A stretch of DNA of 64,000 nt from Heliocidaris tuberculata (GCA_025618425.1 CM046835.1:19561374-19625373); one strand, 5' to 3'. Counted from the stretch's first letter, positions 44,201-54,810 are shown. Notes: generated from the sequence alone by a model not told the origin. Program-made: numbers and translations.

Positions 44201-45968
44201 TGCTACATGGTTCTAACAAAATGTAATGTCTTTGAAAACAATAGACATCATTAGAAACGTAGTCGAAAGTTGAAAAAATTGCCAATTTTGATAAAAAACA
44301 GTGATTTTGAACCTTTCAATGTGTTGCCAATTTGAGGATTTTGAAGCTTATTCTCCTTTTTACAATCCCTGGCATCAAACGCAATATGGTCATGGAACAA
44401 AAATGGAAACAATGTGTGTAGAAATTTTTGCTCTTTCTACCCATACATCTGGTATATTTTTTAGAGCTCTGAATCAAAAGTTATTGAGCCAAACCACAAA
44501 ATGTGGTCAATTGTCTCGAAAGGGTTAAACAGCCTACTACATTCATAATCACATTTTCTTTGAAAAACATTTTATTCAAACTTCAGAAAAACAGGTATGA
44601 AAAAAGTAATGACCTTGAAAGAAGCTTGCAGTAGAGATCTATAGAAGCTTTAAATAAAAGTCTATTCAGTAACATTTGATAATATGAATTTATGAAAAGT
44701 TGAAAACAAGTTCAAAATGAAATACATGTAGTAGTCTACTCTATGTACAGTCTGCATCTGTATTTTTTACCTCTCGGCTTTTTTGTTTTGGCAGAAGGCC
44801 GAGGACTAGGTGTCTTGAAAGCCGTAGTAGCAACATTTGTAGGCCGAGCCGCAGCCGAATCCAGCTCAAGTTTCCTCTTTGCCTGTGAAGAAAATGTGGA
44901 AGACTTACTAAAATCTAACATACACCTAGCTTTACGAGCTCTGTGGCTTATCAATCTGGTACCAGATTGATAAGCCACAGAGCTCGTAAAGCTAACATAC
45001 ACCCATGATTCTACCCTTTCTTGTAATCTTCTTTTTGTTATTATTCTCCTTTTTTTCTAGATTTTTTTTCTTGAAGATTGAAGAGCAGCACATCTATTTT
45101 TTCTTCATATAATATTCATTTTGTATTCAAACAAGCCGTTTCTGAGAGATAAATTAGGATCTGTAGATCTATATAATTTGCCAACTGTTCCTGACAAGTC
45201 GACAATTTAAAGTGTAACATTAGACTTTGCTTTGTCAAAACCTAATGATGTTCTGGTTGGTCTAGATCTACCATCTTTGACTAATTTTGATATTTTCTTC
45301 AACTTTGGTCTAACATTAGATATTAATCTACACAAACTGTACATGATGTAGATCTTACTTTAGTCTCTTACTTAGTCTTACACTATTTCCATGACAAATC
45401 CTAAGTAAGAAAACTTAGGCCTATTTCAAAAAACAAAAAAAAAAAAAACATTTCTTAAGACAGAGTCATAAACATTCTTTAAAGTTAATGCCCTTTTTTT
45501 TTTCAAAAAAGTTCAAAAATTCTTCAAAATTTCTTAAGACAAATTCATAAACATTCTTTAAAGGAATTGCCCTTTTTTGTAAAAACATTCAATTAAAATA
45601 AATTTATTAGAGAATAATTTTATTTAAAAAAACGAATAATCCATTTCAAGAACTTGATAAATTTATAAAAATATTTCATTTGTCAATTTGATTTGTGAAT
45701 ATAGTGAAGATTGAAGTGAACTGAAGCTTACTGGTGGTCTCCCAAGCTGAGGTCTCATTCCCTTTGTTGTTGAATCAAACTCCGGAGTAAACCCAACGAC
45801 GTCCACAATTTCTTGATCAAATTCCTCCTTAACATTTGACGAAATATTTGTCAATGGGTGATTAGAAAAGTCTGGGAGGATTCCTTGTGGTGACATGCCC
45901 AAAATTGTCCTGATTTTGGCCTCTGTCGGCTGCCGACGGCCGACAGTAACAGCTCCTCCACGGGGCAT
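32008..45968 (-). CDS. E2F3: E2F transcription factor, E2F1/2/3 subfamily, complete
   Basis: A DP-partnered, pocket-protein-regulated activator of S-phase genes in the nucleus. Coding exons on the minus strand: 45968-45732, 44882-44771, 42943-42721, 40455-40376, 37319-37220, 33979-33865, 33435-33297 and 32210-32008, giving 402 residues with every phase consistent. Domains: RxL-type cyclin-binding motif KRKLEL (about 81-86), winged-helix DNA-binding domain (about 127-190, including [13 protein letters not shown]), dimerisation helix (about 218-255), marked box (about 252-315, [12 protein letters not shown] and IEVYLCP) and the C-terminal pocket-binding motif (Y382, F384, EGISDLFD 391-398). The ATG at 45968 follows AAA; upstream frame is open but lacks another [14 protein letters not shown] and LFDAYD are most E2F3-like, but an invertebrate E2F1/2/3 co-orthologue is the safer description. 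One intron is U12-type. Confidence 0.97.
32322..32679. repeat. Inverted-repeat element holding telomere-like repeats
   Basis: ACATTTGCTCCTACGACA (32322-32339) is inverted at 32499-32516 with one mismatch, and again in partial form at 32661-32679. Between the first pair lies GATTAGGGTTAGGGTTAGGG-type sequence (about 32421-32466). Between the second and third lies the complementary type, CCTAAACCTAACCCTAAACC (32571-32605). It is in E2F intron 7. Confidence 0.75.
33297..37319 (-). CDS. E2F3: E2F exons 5-7: dimerisation helix and marked box
   Basis: Exon 5 (37319-37220) encodes [20 protein letters not shown] and [11 protein letters not shown]. Exon 6 (33979-33865) encodes [13 protein letters not shown] and [12 protein letters not shown]. 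Exon 7 (33435-33297) encodes [20 protein letters not shown] and a Ser/Asp-rich linker. The exon 5-6 junction is the U12-type intron described separately. Confidence 0.95.
34295..34442. mobile_element. Hairpin MITE in E2F U12 intron
   Basis: The ends GGGTCCCATTTCATAAAA and TTTTATGAAACAAGGCCC pair, continuing with TTGTTATCAATAGCAA against TTGTTATTGATAACAA. 148 bp, same end class as 4536-4706 and 52435-52571. Confidence 0.8.
35029..37162. mobile_element. PIF/Harbinger-like non-autonomous element with minisatellite core
   Basis: The ends GACCCCGTTCTCACTCACTT (35029) and AAGTGAGTGAGAACGGGGTC (37143-37162) are inverted repeats, flanked by TTA at 35026-35028 and 37163-37165, the target size of PIF/Harbinger. 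Further CGTTCCTCA/GAGCGGTCTA motifs repeat inside both ends. The middle is a 54-bp minisatellite (35400-36360) and related AG-rich sequence to 36900. No transposase is seen. It sits wholly within the E2F U12 intron. Confidence 0.85.
35400..36360. repeat. 54-bp purine-rich minisatellite, about 17 units
   Basis: The unit is GATAAAAAACAAAGAAAAAC followed by ATAAGAAATGTAAAGAAAGA and GAAGAGGATAGATT. It is almost pure A/G on the plus strand. Because 54 is a multiple of three, frames stay open on both strands: an 18-residue repeat [18 protein letters not shown] on plus, and a Phe/Leu/Ser/Tyr repeat in a 534-codon frame on minus. I do not regard these as genes. Confidence 0.9.
37665..40062 (+). mobile_element. 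Pearl/HINE-like element: tandem core repeats, ACGG tract, terminal hairpin
   Basis: A left segment (37665-38050) is followed by core repeats of about 156 bp, with matching positions at 38261, 38418, 38573, 38732, 38880, 39036 and 39192, each carrying CCCCAAAATCTAATCAGATC and AAGTTTGAAGTTCATACCTC. Next come an ACGG microsatellite (GGACGGACGGACGGAC, 39985-40010) and a hairpin (TGCCTCAGGCACC..GGTGGGCGGAGGCA, 40027-40059). This order matches Pearl elements of bivalves and related Helentron-associated elements. It lies in E2F intron 4 and is interrupted by a hAT-like insertion. Confidence 0.7.
39344..39871. mobile_element. hAT-like non-autonomous element, 528 bp
   Basis: Perfect 13-bp terminal inverted repeats CAGGGTTTTCCAC/GTGGAAAACCCTG are flanked by the 8-bp target duplication CTACGTAC at 39336-39343 and 39872-39879. 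Removing one copy of the duplication restores the interrupted core repeat, so the insertion is younger than the array. An A/T-rich run (poly-T 39817-39833) lies near the right end. No transposase. Confidence 0.93.
40500..42720. other. E2F intron 3, no gene recognised
   Basis: AT-rich intronic sequence. 40610-40900 has a composition and end motifs (AAGGTGTGCGGTGGCCTTA) suggestive of a decayed inverted-repeat element, but I could not pair its ends. The small frames at 40892-41110 and 42303-42530 have no supporting motif. Confidence 0.4.
42721..42943 (-). CDS. E2F3: E2F exon 3: DNA-binding domain
   Basis: Encodes the whole winged-helix domain, from [18 protein letters not shown] to KKSKNNIQW, with the DNA-contacting RRIYDITNV. 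The exon starts after AACAG at 42944-42946. The alternative AG nine bases downstream would put the domain out of phase, so the upstream AG is chosen. It adds Ala-Pro-Thr-Arg-Ser-Pro before MEKSRYD. Confidence 0.97.
43430..43790. repeat. Diverged dispersed repeat (partner at 28840-29160)
   Basis: Shared landmarks in the same order: GATAACCTCGCAC, TTGC.TCCCATAG, TTCACTTGATC.AGGTGATA-type sequence, and CTTCAACTTAGAGGTCG followed by TGACACAG.CCCA. Similarity is patchy, implying old copies. Confidence 0.6.
43781..44080. mobile_element. 300-bp element with GCACTAGGGCGAACTCGGC ends
   Basis: A perfect 19-bp inverted repeat, GCACTAGGGCGAACTCGGC at 43781-43799 and its complement at 44062-44080, bounds a non-coding AT-rich interior in E2F intron 2. 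Confidence 0.8.
44118..44524. mobile_element. TTAA-flanked MITE, copy 2 (407 bp)
   Basis: TTAA at 44114-44117 and 44525-44528; ends CCCTTTC and GAAAGGG. It is homologous to 9166-9571 over the full length and in the same orientation, with landmarks GTGCTACATGGTTCT, TTCAATGTGTTGCCAATTTG-type and GAGCCAAACCACAAAATGTG. Confidence 0.88.
44927..44994. repeat. Perfect 68-bp palindrome in E2F intron 1
   Basis: Two 34-base arms without spacer or mismatch meet at GGTACC (centre 44960/44961). The flanks are direct repeats, CTAACATACACC at 44915-44926 and 44992-45003. The palindrome ends 45 bases upstream of the exon 2 acceptor. Confidence 0.95.
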
Positions 45969-46289
45969 TTTCGGGGAGAAGTCTGCGGCTGGTCTGGGGA
46001 CGAGACGATCCTTGGTCACGGAGGGGCTATACAAGTAGCTCAAAATTCTAATGACAACAGCAACAATTAACAGCTAAATTTCTACTTTCTGCAATCACCT
46101 GTTGAAAATAAAACTAACAGTAGGTAGATTAAGCTTTAATTATCATGAAAATCTTCAGGAATGTAACATAACAGCTCAGAATTGACAAGATGGAATGGAT
46201 TTCCTTCGTTTATTCGAGATTTTTTTCAATGAATGAAAGAGCGACGTTATACTCCGCTGGACGATCGAGGGCCTAATAAAATCAAATTG

Positions 46290-46350
46290 CCAGAGTTTCC
46301 CGCGACTCGTATTTCGCGCGAGATGTCTCACGTGTGTGTTTCGCGCAAAC
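46290..46350 (-). promoter_or_regulatory. Cluster of E2F-type sites upstream of E2F
   Basis: TTTCCCGC at 46296-46303, TTTCGCGC at 46312-46319 and TTTCGCGC at 46339-46346 match the TTTSSCGC consensus. They lie about 330-380 bases upstream of the ATG in a CpG-rich stretch (46230-46390). E2F autoregulation is known for vertebrate E2F1-type genes; here it is inferred from sequence only. Confidence 0.65.
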
Positions 46351-46439
46351 ACTGCACCAATCGCAAACAAGTCACCGCGAAAGCGAGATCCCATTTTATA
46401 AAAACTACTTCGAATTTTTAACACAAATTATTAATTAAC

Positions 46440-47276
46440 CATTTAATTTCAGTGCTTAAAATTACAAGTAAGAATGAACGTTTTGCTGTTTTGGGTGTTT
46501 GTAAGAGTTTATTTACATTATGATTATGTCAAGAAACACGTCCCTGGACAAGTTTACAAAGGGGTATATATCAGATCCTGTTCTTAGTGAAACTGTGCAT
46601 TAATCATGCATGCGACAAAAATGTAAACAATATATTATCATATCCGAAGTAATTCGTCATTCAACATCGTCCTTCCAAAAATGCCTCTATATTGAGCATA
46701 TTAATATTCCTGTATTGAAATTTTGATAGATACTAGTGATCACCGTGCGTAGAGCCTACTTATGGGGGGGGGGGGGGCTTGGGGCTGCAGCCCCCCCAAA
46801 AAAAAAAACAACAACAAACAAACAAACAAAAACGTTCCACGACAAAATAAGATAAAAAACAAAAACAAAGGAAAAAAAAATCAAATAACTAAGTATCTAC
46901 CAGATATCAGAAAAATTAACATTCTCTTTAAAAAAGCTCTATTTTTTTTCTCGCTCGCTTTACTCGTTCGCAACTCGCAAGTATTCAGAAATTGTGCACC
47001 GCATGCCTATATGCTCAGCCCATCGATCTCTCGATCGCTGGCTCCCCCTCAAAGTTTTTAGGGGCTGAATATGATACAAGTGCAAAGCCTCTAGTATAAA
47101 GCGATGAGTAGATTTTATAGGCCGCCATACATGTATTGAAAAGCGGGCTTGTAGTATTGTTTGATTCGGATTTTGATTTTGATCGTCACGATTAAAGGAA
47201 CAGGGGAATAGGCTACCTTGACAAGATGACCCACGTGAGGCTGACAATTTGTTAGTTAATTTCCAACGGAAATTGG

Positions 47277-47320
<44 letters not shown>

Positions 47321-47480
47321 CCTATATTTAGACACTAATGTAGTGGGATCAAAATGTACCAAATGAAGAATTGAATAAAAAATAATAAATCTAGATTATA
47401 TATTAATAGTATAGGCTAACTGTATTCTTTTTCGGAATCATATCTTCAGTTATTGATTAAATCAAAATTGTAACCTTAAA
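46440..47480. other. Intergenic, transposon debris and (TA)n
   Basis: 46757-46800 is a poly-G/GGGCTGCAGCCCCCCC motif followed by an A-rich stretch. 47278-47318 is a (TA)n tract embedded in a TAGGCC palindrome. No gene seen. Confidence 0.5.
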
Positions 47481-48420
47481 GAATTCCTTGAGGTAATTGT
47501 TTAATATAATATATGTTTTTAAATCGAGTCTTAAATTACTCATTGACCACGAAAAACACATTGAATTGATTTCTAAGAAGATTCGCACTAATATTGGAGT
47601 CATGAGTAAACTAAAGAGTGTTCTTCCTTTTGAATCCATGCTTACACTGTATCATTCACTTGTATATCCGTACCTTTTGTATTGTAATTTAGTCTGGGGA
47701 ACGTTTGATAAATTGTTGAAACCTCTTTTTACTCTTCAAAAACGAGCTGCAAGGTTGTGTTGTGGCGCTCCCTTTAGAGCGCACACTTCTGCACTTTTTT
47801 ATTCCTTGAAATTGCTTAAATTACCAGATATTCTTCTCCAAAATACATTGCTTTTCATGTTCAAATTAAAAAATAATATGTTACCAATCACATTCTTTGA
47901 CAGTTTCCGTTTCAACTCAGATATACATTCACTCAATACCAGGCGAAAAGATGACTACCATTTACCAAAATTCACGAACGCTTTTTTGATTAATAAATCT
48001 ATCAGATATCAAGGGCCACTCAAATGGAATTCATTACAACATAATTTAAAGGGTGAAAGAAGGTTTAATATTTTTAAAAGAGATATAAAAGATCTATACT
48101 TGCCACTTATCATGCCTGACTCAGTGCTTATATATTTTATACGCATTTTGTCACCACATCAATTGTTTTATTTGTTTGAATTTTTGGTTATATTATTTGT
48201 TCTATGTGTATTTATGTATATTTTTATGTGTATTTATTATTTCTATTGTTCTATTGTTTTGTAATTTTTGTATTGTAATAAGGGGTTGCTTTTTTACAAG
48301 TTTTTAACTTTTTTAGCAATCCTGGCATATCTTTTATCATTGTATTTGTTTTTTTAAACAAAATGTGATTTTATTTTGCCTAATAAATGTGAATTGAATT
48401 GAATTGAATTGAATTGAACT
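47480..48420 (+). pseudogene. CR1/L2-like non-LTR retrotransposon, 3' fragment
   Basis: An open frame of about 255 codons (47497-48264) corresponds to the region after the polymerase active site: RTNIGVMSKLKSVLP, LYHSLVYPYLLYCNLVWG and LQKRAARLCCG are typical of CR1-group reverse transcriptases. It is 5' truncated and lacks the catalytic box. The 3' end is (GAATT)n at about 48394-48418, a microsatellite tail as used by CR1/L2-type elements in place of poly-A. Confidence 0.85.
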
Positions 48421-48493
48421 AAAAATGCAGCCCGTTTTGTCCTTGTTCAAATTAAGTCACTGGACAAGTGGACATGATTACGTTCACACGATG

Positions 48494-48653
48494 CAGGGGC
48501 CGCGGAGCGTTTTTGAAAGTGGGGGCCAAGCTGATCTTATTTCACTCATTATTGACAATTTTCGAGCCTTTTTTCAAAGATTTTTTTTTTACTTGCCTAC
48601 TCAAAAAAGGGTGAGGGGCTGTAGCCCCCCCCCCCCCCCCCGGCTCCGCGGCC
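48494..48653. mobile_element. Short element with GGGGCCGCGGAGC ends, copy 1
   Basis: GGGGCCGCGGAGC near 48496 and GGCTCCGCGGCC at 48642-48653 are inverted. The body (GCGTTTTTGAAAG, TTTCACTCATT, GAGCCTTT) is repeated at 59759-59905. A poly-C tract of about 17 bases precedes the right end. Confidence 0.7.
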
Positions 48654-48745
48654 GATGCGATGGGAGCTAAAATTTAAGTTTCGCTTGTAGTTTCAAAACT
48701 TTACGTTTACTTGTATATATAGTTATCTTGTAGTTTCAGACCGTA

Positions 48746-50832
48746 CACTGTTAGAACGTTGATTAAAATTTTTAATCTTGTTGGTTAAAATTTTAATCAA
48801 CCGAGGATTACCAGGTGAACCACACATTTGTAGGTTAAAACTTTAATCAACGGCCTGTTGATTAAAGTTTAACCTGTGGTTGATTAAAAGTTTTAATCAT
48901 TTGTTGGTTAATCGTATTTTGCTCAACGTTGGTTAAATCGGTGTTGATTAAACTTAAACATATTGTTGGTTAAATGTTTAACCATTTGTTGGTTAGTTTT
49001 ATTTTGTTGTTTAAATGTTTAACCATTTGTTGGTTAGTTTTATTTGGTGCATGCATGAGAAACTCTTTTCATATCTGTGATTGTTGTCTAGCTTAATCTT
49101 ATAAAGAAAAAGATCTACTGTGTGATCTTGCTTTCTAAGTTAAGCGGTTTGGGAAGTTCGACCTGCTCAGACCTGGACTAGACCTGACTATGCAAGGCCC
49201 ACAGGTAGACTACGCCTACGCTTACATTGATGCTATATCTTTTTTTTTTTCAAAAACTGTTCTAGTTTCAGTTTTTGTCATATTGCCCTGTCCGCGAAAT
49301 ATGGACATCCGCGAAGTTGAACACACCGCCATACCGCCGGCGCGGCGTCGCCTCCTCGCTACCGTACGCGTAGTCAGTAGATCTACCAGTGGGCCTGGCT
49401 TAGCCAGGTCTATAGTCGGGGGGGGGGGGGGGGGCCACTCAGGTATATTGGTGTACACATGCGCGTCCAAAAAAACGCGTAAAAAGGGGTCTTTTTTTCA
49501 TCCAGGACGCGTAACGCGCGTTACGTGTTAAGGGGTCCGAAAACGCCGATTTTCAACAAAAAGGGGGTGCTGAACGGAATGCGGCCAAACGCGTTTAGGG
49601 GGTCATTTTCATTCAGCTGCCAAATTTTTACCTCTTGTTAAGGTGTTGTTAAATGGCTTTATGTGTGTTTTTATTGTGCATGGATTTCTTGCCGATACAG
49701 TTTATTTCTCTGGAAGTAAATTACAAAAGTTGTTCTTTTTTTCAAAAGTAAGCAAATGATGATCGTGTATTAAACCTAACGGAGTACACAGTTTGAAACC
49801 TGTCCTACATAATTGAAGTAAATAATAACATTTGTAATTTAACCAACAGCAGTTCCTATATGTGCAGTTTATTTTGTTTGACTTGTGTGAAGAATTTATC
49901 CACCAAAGGTGAAGAATATGTCAGTTTGCAAAAGGTGATCTTGAATTCAAGTGGTGTATTTTTTATGTTGGTTAAGTTAATCTTGTTTAGGGAGTAATAT
50001 TTAAGACAAACTTGTTTAGGGGGTATATCAATCAAACCTGTTTAGGGGGGTAATTTTTATGAAAAAACACGCGAAATCCTCGTTAAGGGGTAATTTTTAC
50101 GAAAAAAAGCACGCGAAATCCTTGTTAAGGTGTGTCTTTTCACCAAAGTATGAAACTTGTTTAGGGGGCATTTTTTTAAATCCATGGACACGCATGTGTA
50201 CACCAATATACCTGAGTGGCCCGGCCCCCCCCCCCCCCCCGGGGGGTCTAGTCCAGATCGAGCAGGTCGAACTATAGCTCCCAAGCCGTTTTAATTAGAA
50301 AGAAAGATCACACTGTAGATCTATTTCTTCCCAAGATTAAGCTAGACAACAATCACAGATATGAAAAGAGTTTCTCACCTTCAAACACGCTGACAAGCTG
50401 TTTGAAATTAAGTCCCCAATCATTCAACGACTTGAATGACAACGCCTTCCATTTTTATCGCAAACAATTTCTGCGATAAATATGCGCGCAGCAAATTTGT
50501 TTCAAATGCATATGCGTATGCGCTGTTCGGTCACGCGATCGGTATTTTAATCAACTTTGATCAAACTTTAACCATGTTAACCAACATAAAGATAAAGTGT
50601 CTCGACAGTTAGCACTATCATTTTGGCGGGAAAGCCGAGAACACTGTTTTTAATCAATGTTGGTTACAAAGTAACCAACAAGATTAAAAACAATAATTTT
50701 AATCAACAATATTTTTAACCCACGCAAGATTAAAAGTTATTTTTAACCAACACTCATTTTATAACCAATGTTGAGCGATTTTTAATCAACAATTTTTTAA
50801 TCCGTATTTTTTAAATACATGTTTTAACAGTG
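48746..50832. mobile_element. TA-flanked foldback element containing a second inverted-repeat element
   Basis: CACTGTTAGAAC (48746) and GTTTTAACAGTG (ending 50832) are terminal inverted repeats with TA outside. Long arms pair, about 48746-49187 with 50246-50832, and contain many GTTGGTTAAA/TTTAACCAAC motifs. Inside lies another inverted pair, GGCCACTCAGGTATATTGGT at 49433 and its complement ending 50221, adjoining poly-G and poly-C runs of about 18. No transposase frame. Confidence 0.82.
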
Positions 50833-50951
50833 TATGAACAGACTCGTAGTTTCGTTTACTTGTAGTTCTAGAACCACAAGCGAGCTCGTGCTATGGTTAA
50901 AGCTGAAACCACGAACAGTGGGTCAGACCATGTGAACGGAATAAACTTTAA

Positions 50952-51173
50952 GGCCCGAATTCACAAAGGAGGTTTAAACCTTAACCGTGGCAAGGTTTAA
51001 ACCAGTCCGTAAGCGTACTAAAATAAGCGTAAATAAGCGCACATTGCCCATGCGCGAGCTCAAAGAAAATATATGATTGGATGGGATTCCATGCGCACGT
51101 ACGCTTAAAAACCCCATGCAGGAGGGGGTTTAAACCATGGTTTTAAACCAAATCTCCTTTGTGAATTCGGGCC
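50952..51173. mobile_element. Hairpin MITE with GGCCCGAATTCACAAAGGAG ends
   Basis: GGCCCGAATTCACAAAGGAG and CTCCTTTGTGAATTCGGGCC are inverted at the two ends of a 222-bp element rich in GTTTAAACC. Confidence 0.85.
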
Positions 51174-51454
51174 TTGTTTCGCAAGCTTGTAGTTAGAGAT
51201 GACCTCACTGTTCATGTTGGCTTCCGGGTCATATACCCTTCGCGCGAATCGATAATCATGAACACAGGATATGTATGTGTACTACATCTACTTCCCGGGG
51301 TTAACCACAACGATCGCTCGGATTCACGGTAGTTTCAGCCCGTTGTTTCGGACTTGTGTGAACCCTCGTTGCGGTTCGGGAGTCGTGGTTTCGTTAACTT
51401 AAAGTTTCGCTAACTTTAAGTTTCGAAACCACAAGTCCCGTGTTTCATTTTAGG

Positions 51455-51930
51455 GGGTGTAGTGGGTGCAGGAAGAGGGGAACCTCCTCCGGCGCGAAGC
51501 GCGAAAGCTCTGACGTTTTGCAAGTTTGAGAGAAAGCTAGCGGCTCATAGCACCCTTTTTTAGGCGGAAAGTTAGTTCGACGCCCCGACTGCTTTTCAAT
51601 TATTTGGACGCAATACTGCACTGTATGTAACAGGGGTGATGGGTGCAGGGAGAGGGGAGTTTCCCCGGCCCTCCCGCGCGAAGCGCGAAAGCTCTGACGT
51701 TTTATAGCAAGTTTGAGAGAACGGATAACGGCTCGTAGCAAACACTTTTTTTAGGCGGAAATTTATAGTTCGACGCCCTGATTGCTTTTCGGTTATTTGG
51801 ACGCAATATTGCACTGTATGTAAAAGGGGTGGGTGCAGGGAGGGGGGAGTGATTTCCCCCTTCCCGCCCAAAGCGCGAAAACTGAATTTTTAGCAAATTT
51901 TGAGAGGAAGATAACGGCTCGTAGCGCCCT
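51455..51930. repeat. Three tandem units of about 184 bp
   Basis: Units share GGGTGCAGGGAG, GAAGCGCGAAAGCTCTGACG, ACGGCTCGTAGC and GACGCAATA.TGCACTGTATG; matching points at 51608 and 51790 give the period. The third unit is partial. Confidence 0.8.
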
Positions 51931-52434
51931 TATAAGATTTTTTTCTCTCACTTCCACCTCTTTTTCGCTCTCGCCTTTTTTTTTTTTAGGGGCTGAATAG
52001 GGGGGCCAGTACCCCCTTGTGCCCCTGTCTACGCCAGTGCCCGTATGATGACCACTGACTTCAACGTGGACTTCAACTTTCCATTTTCTAAATTTTTTGC
52101 CAATGAGCGATCAGCGAGCAAGTGAAAAATGATTATGGTATATTATTTCGTCTTCATGATATTCTCAAAATGTAAAGCTTGCAGCCCCCCCCCCCCCCTC
52201 CCGAATTCCCCGTCGTACATCCCTATTGGACTGGAACTGATATTCGGCCTTGGGGGTTCAACCTACAAGAAAATAAATCTCCAAAACTTATGATAATTAT
52301 CAGTGATTGAGATACAGGTTCACGTGCCCCCCCCCCCCCCCCCCAAAAAAAAAAAAAACAACCACAACTAAATATAAAGAAGATAGACCAAAAAGAAAAT
52401 CATCAAATCAAAACAAAAACAGGTGGGCCGTTTC

Positions 52435-52571
52435 ATAAAATGTACTCAATAACGAATTCAACTGTAGATCTATGACAATTATGTGCTCCCAACTAATCAA
52501 ATGCGATAAGATTTCGGTATAGCTATGCAGTTATTGTGACTTAATGGATAACAAGTTTTATGAAACAGGGC
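52435..52571. mobile_element. Hairpin MITE, GGGCCGTTTCATAAAA ends
   Basis: GGGCCGTTTCATAAAA and TTTTATGAAACAGGGC pair; 137 bp. Same class as 34295-34442. Confidence 0.75.
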
Positions 52572-54433
52572 ACAGGAAAGAGGGAGGCAACGTGAAAAGA
52601 AGATGATACGACTCATACCTTTACATCCTCCACTCTGTACACATGAGTGGCCCATGCAGTGCATCACACCGCTGAACCAGTGCCCCATCATGCCAATGCT
52701 TTGCCACTAATTCAGTATCATGTACGTACTATACCGTGTGAGACCGACAGCCACGATTGATATTCTAAAATTTATGGGAAAATGAGCACAACTTTTGCAG
52801 ATTCTAAAACAAGATAAAAACTACTTTCGAAAAAATAAACCCAAGGGCAATTTCAAAGGCCTATTGTACTGCCCATAGAAATCTTGTTCGGATTACGTAA
52901 TACGCCATTGTAATGTTCGCACATTTCTAAAGGTGATAGACAGGGCTATTGGAATTGTCTTAATTGAGTTTATTTTTCGAAAGTAGTTTTTATCGTGTTC
53001 TATAAGAGCAATTATTTTGAAACCGCCTATGTTAGTAGCATTTCATCCATGCAGTGGATATACATTCGTGCTACCTATAGGGTGCTGCCCAGTACCCCCT
53101 CACTGTGTCTAGTGAACCCACTATACACCATTGATACCCCCCCCCCCCCCGAACATGTATAGGCATACGAACCCTATTTCGTCCGAATATTTTCTTTCTC
53201 TACATACGAGCGAGGGAAGTGAGTGCATGCATGGTCACAATGATATTTGGCACCTTCAACTTGTCATCAAAGTATATAACAGAATAAAATATATATCATC
53301 TGTCGCTTCTCGAATATATTAGGTGCATGGCAGCTACAATTCTCAGGGGGCTGAAGCCCACTCTGTATTTAAAAAGTATTAACGACTTGCCTGCTGAAAT
53401 TGAGGGGGGGGGGGTCTTCATCCCCCTTTCCTATGCCCCTATATAATGTCGTTTTATACATCCAGTGTATAAGGCGCCCGACTGAAGAGCATTCTTCGTT
53501 ACTCTGGATCCAGCAAAATCAAAGGCCCTTGAAATTTGAAATTTGAAATGCCCCATTTCTGACTGTTTATGGACATATTTCTCTCTATATTATAGGGCAA
53601 GTTGCTAATGTCTGATTATGCACGCGAGTCTTTTGCGAGAGAAAGCTGGCAGTGTAATCAAAATTATACGTTTCACCAGGGGTTCGTTCAAGAATGCACT
53701 ACTAACCTATATGCACGTCTTGATATTATCATCATTCTATATATCATGGTCTGGGGAAAGATACTGAAAAGTATTTGATTAAAAACTATTATATATGTTA
53801 TATTGTCTGTTTTGACATGACCCCCTTATGTACTTTTAGTTACCTTTGCACATGATTATTTCCCACTAATATCAATTGGTTCTTTCTTGTTTTTAAGTTT
53901 GCACATGACTAATAATTATTAATGCCTTTTCCTTTTAAAGGGCAATCCAACCTGAAAGCAGAAAAATCAGAAAAAGAGGATGGTGAAAGTTTGAAAGATA
54001 TCGGAATAAGTAAGTATAAGAAATAAGAAAGTTATGGATGTTTGAAAAATGAGATCACTGCATCCATGCGAATCTCAAACTGGCAATTTGGCGGGTGAGT
54101 CGATACTAGTGGACAACTCTCCCGTTTGTCGTACACAAAAATATAATTAATTTGCGGTTTTGCAATTGGATTGTATATAGGGCCACATGCGGTCCTCCAA
54201 AATATCATAATTTCTTGTTTTACATGTTTTATGTAATAGTTATCCTAACTAGTAATATATTTTTTTTTAAATAGAATAAAGATTTACTCGCTCGCAAATA
54301 GCATATCATAATTACCCCTTCCCCGTATAGTTGAACAAAAATCAAACAAAGAAAAAATCAGGGTAATAATTACTTATCACAATTACATTTTCACTGTTCT
54401 AAAAATGTCATTAATTTTTTGCTGTTGTTTTTG

Positions 54434-54464
<31 letters not shown>

Positions 54465-54660
54465 TTTTTTTTTGCTCACTATATAGATTCGCACGCTCAC
54501 TGAATTGAAAAACCAGAATGTTAATAGACATTGCATTCGGGCAAAAGACGTTAATCACGTTAAACTTTGTATGTGTATAATACCGAGGGGCTCGCTGGAC
54601 AAAATAATAAAGAACCCAGGGGCTATAGGTTTCGGGTTAAGGTTTGAAGGGTAGGATTCG
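52572..54660. other. Intergenic, no gene recognised
   Basis: 53935-54145 resembles one arm of the 58342-58924 palindrome in diverged form (GAAAGTTATGGA.GTTTGAAAA, GACAACTCTCC.GTTTG). 54432-54472 is (GT)n followed by a long T run. Poly-C at 53139-53150. Confidence 0.45.
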
Positions 54661-54670
54661 GGTTAGCATG

Positions 54671-54810
54671 AGGGGCAGATCCAGGATTTTGTAAAAGAGG
54701 GGGCACAGAGCCGGAAAAGAACACAATTAAGGAGGCAACTTTTGTATTGTGTACTTAAGGTATGGGGGGGGGGCGGCAAATTCGCACCAGGCTCCCTGGA
54801 TCCGCCCCTG
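54671..54810. mobile_element. Small hAT-like element, CAGGGGCGGATCCAGG-type ends
   Basis: The left end AGGGGCAGATCCAGGATTTT and the right end CTCCCTGGATCCGCCCCTG are inverted repeats of a type common to hAT-like MITEs. The flanking GTTAGCAT/GTTAAGTA may be a decayed 8-bp duplication. Confidence 0.6.
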
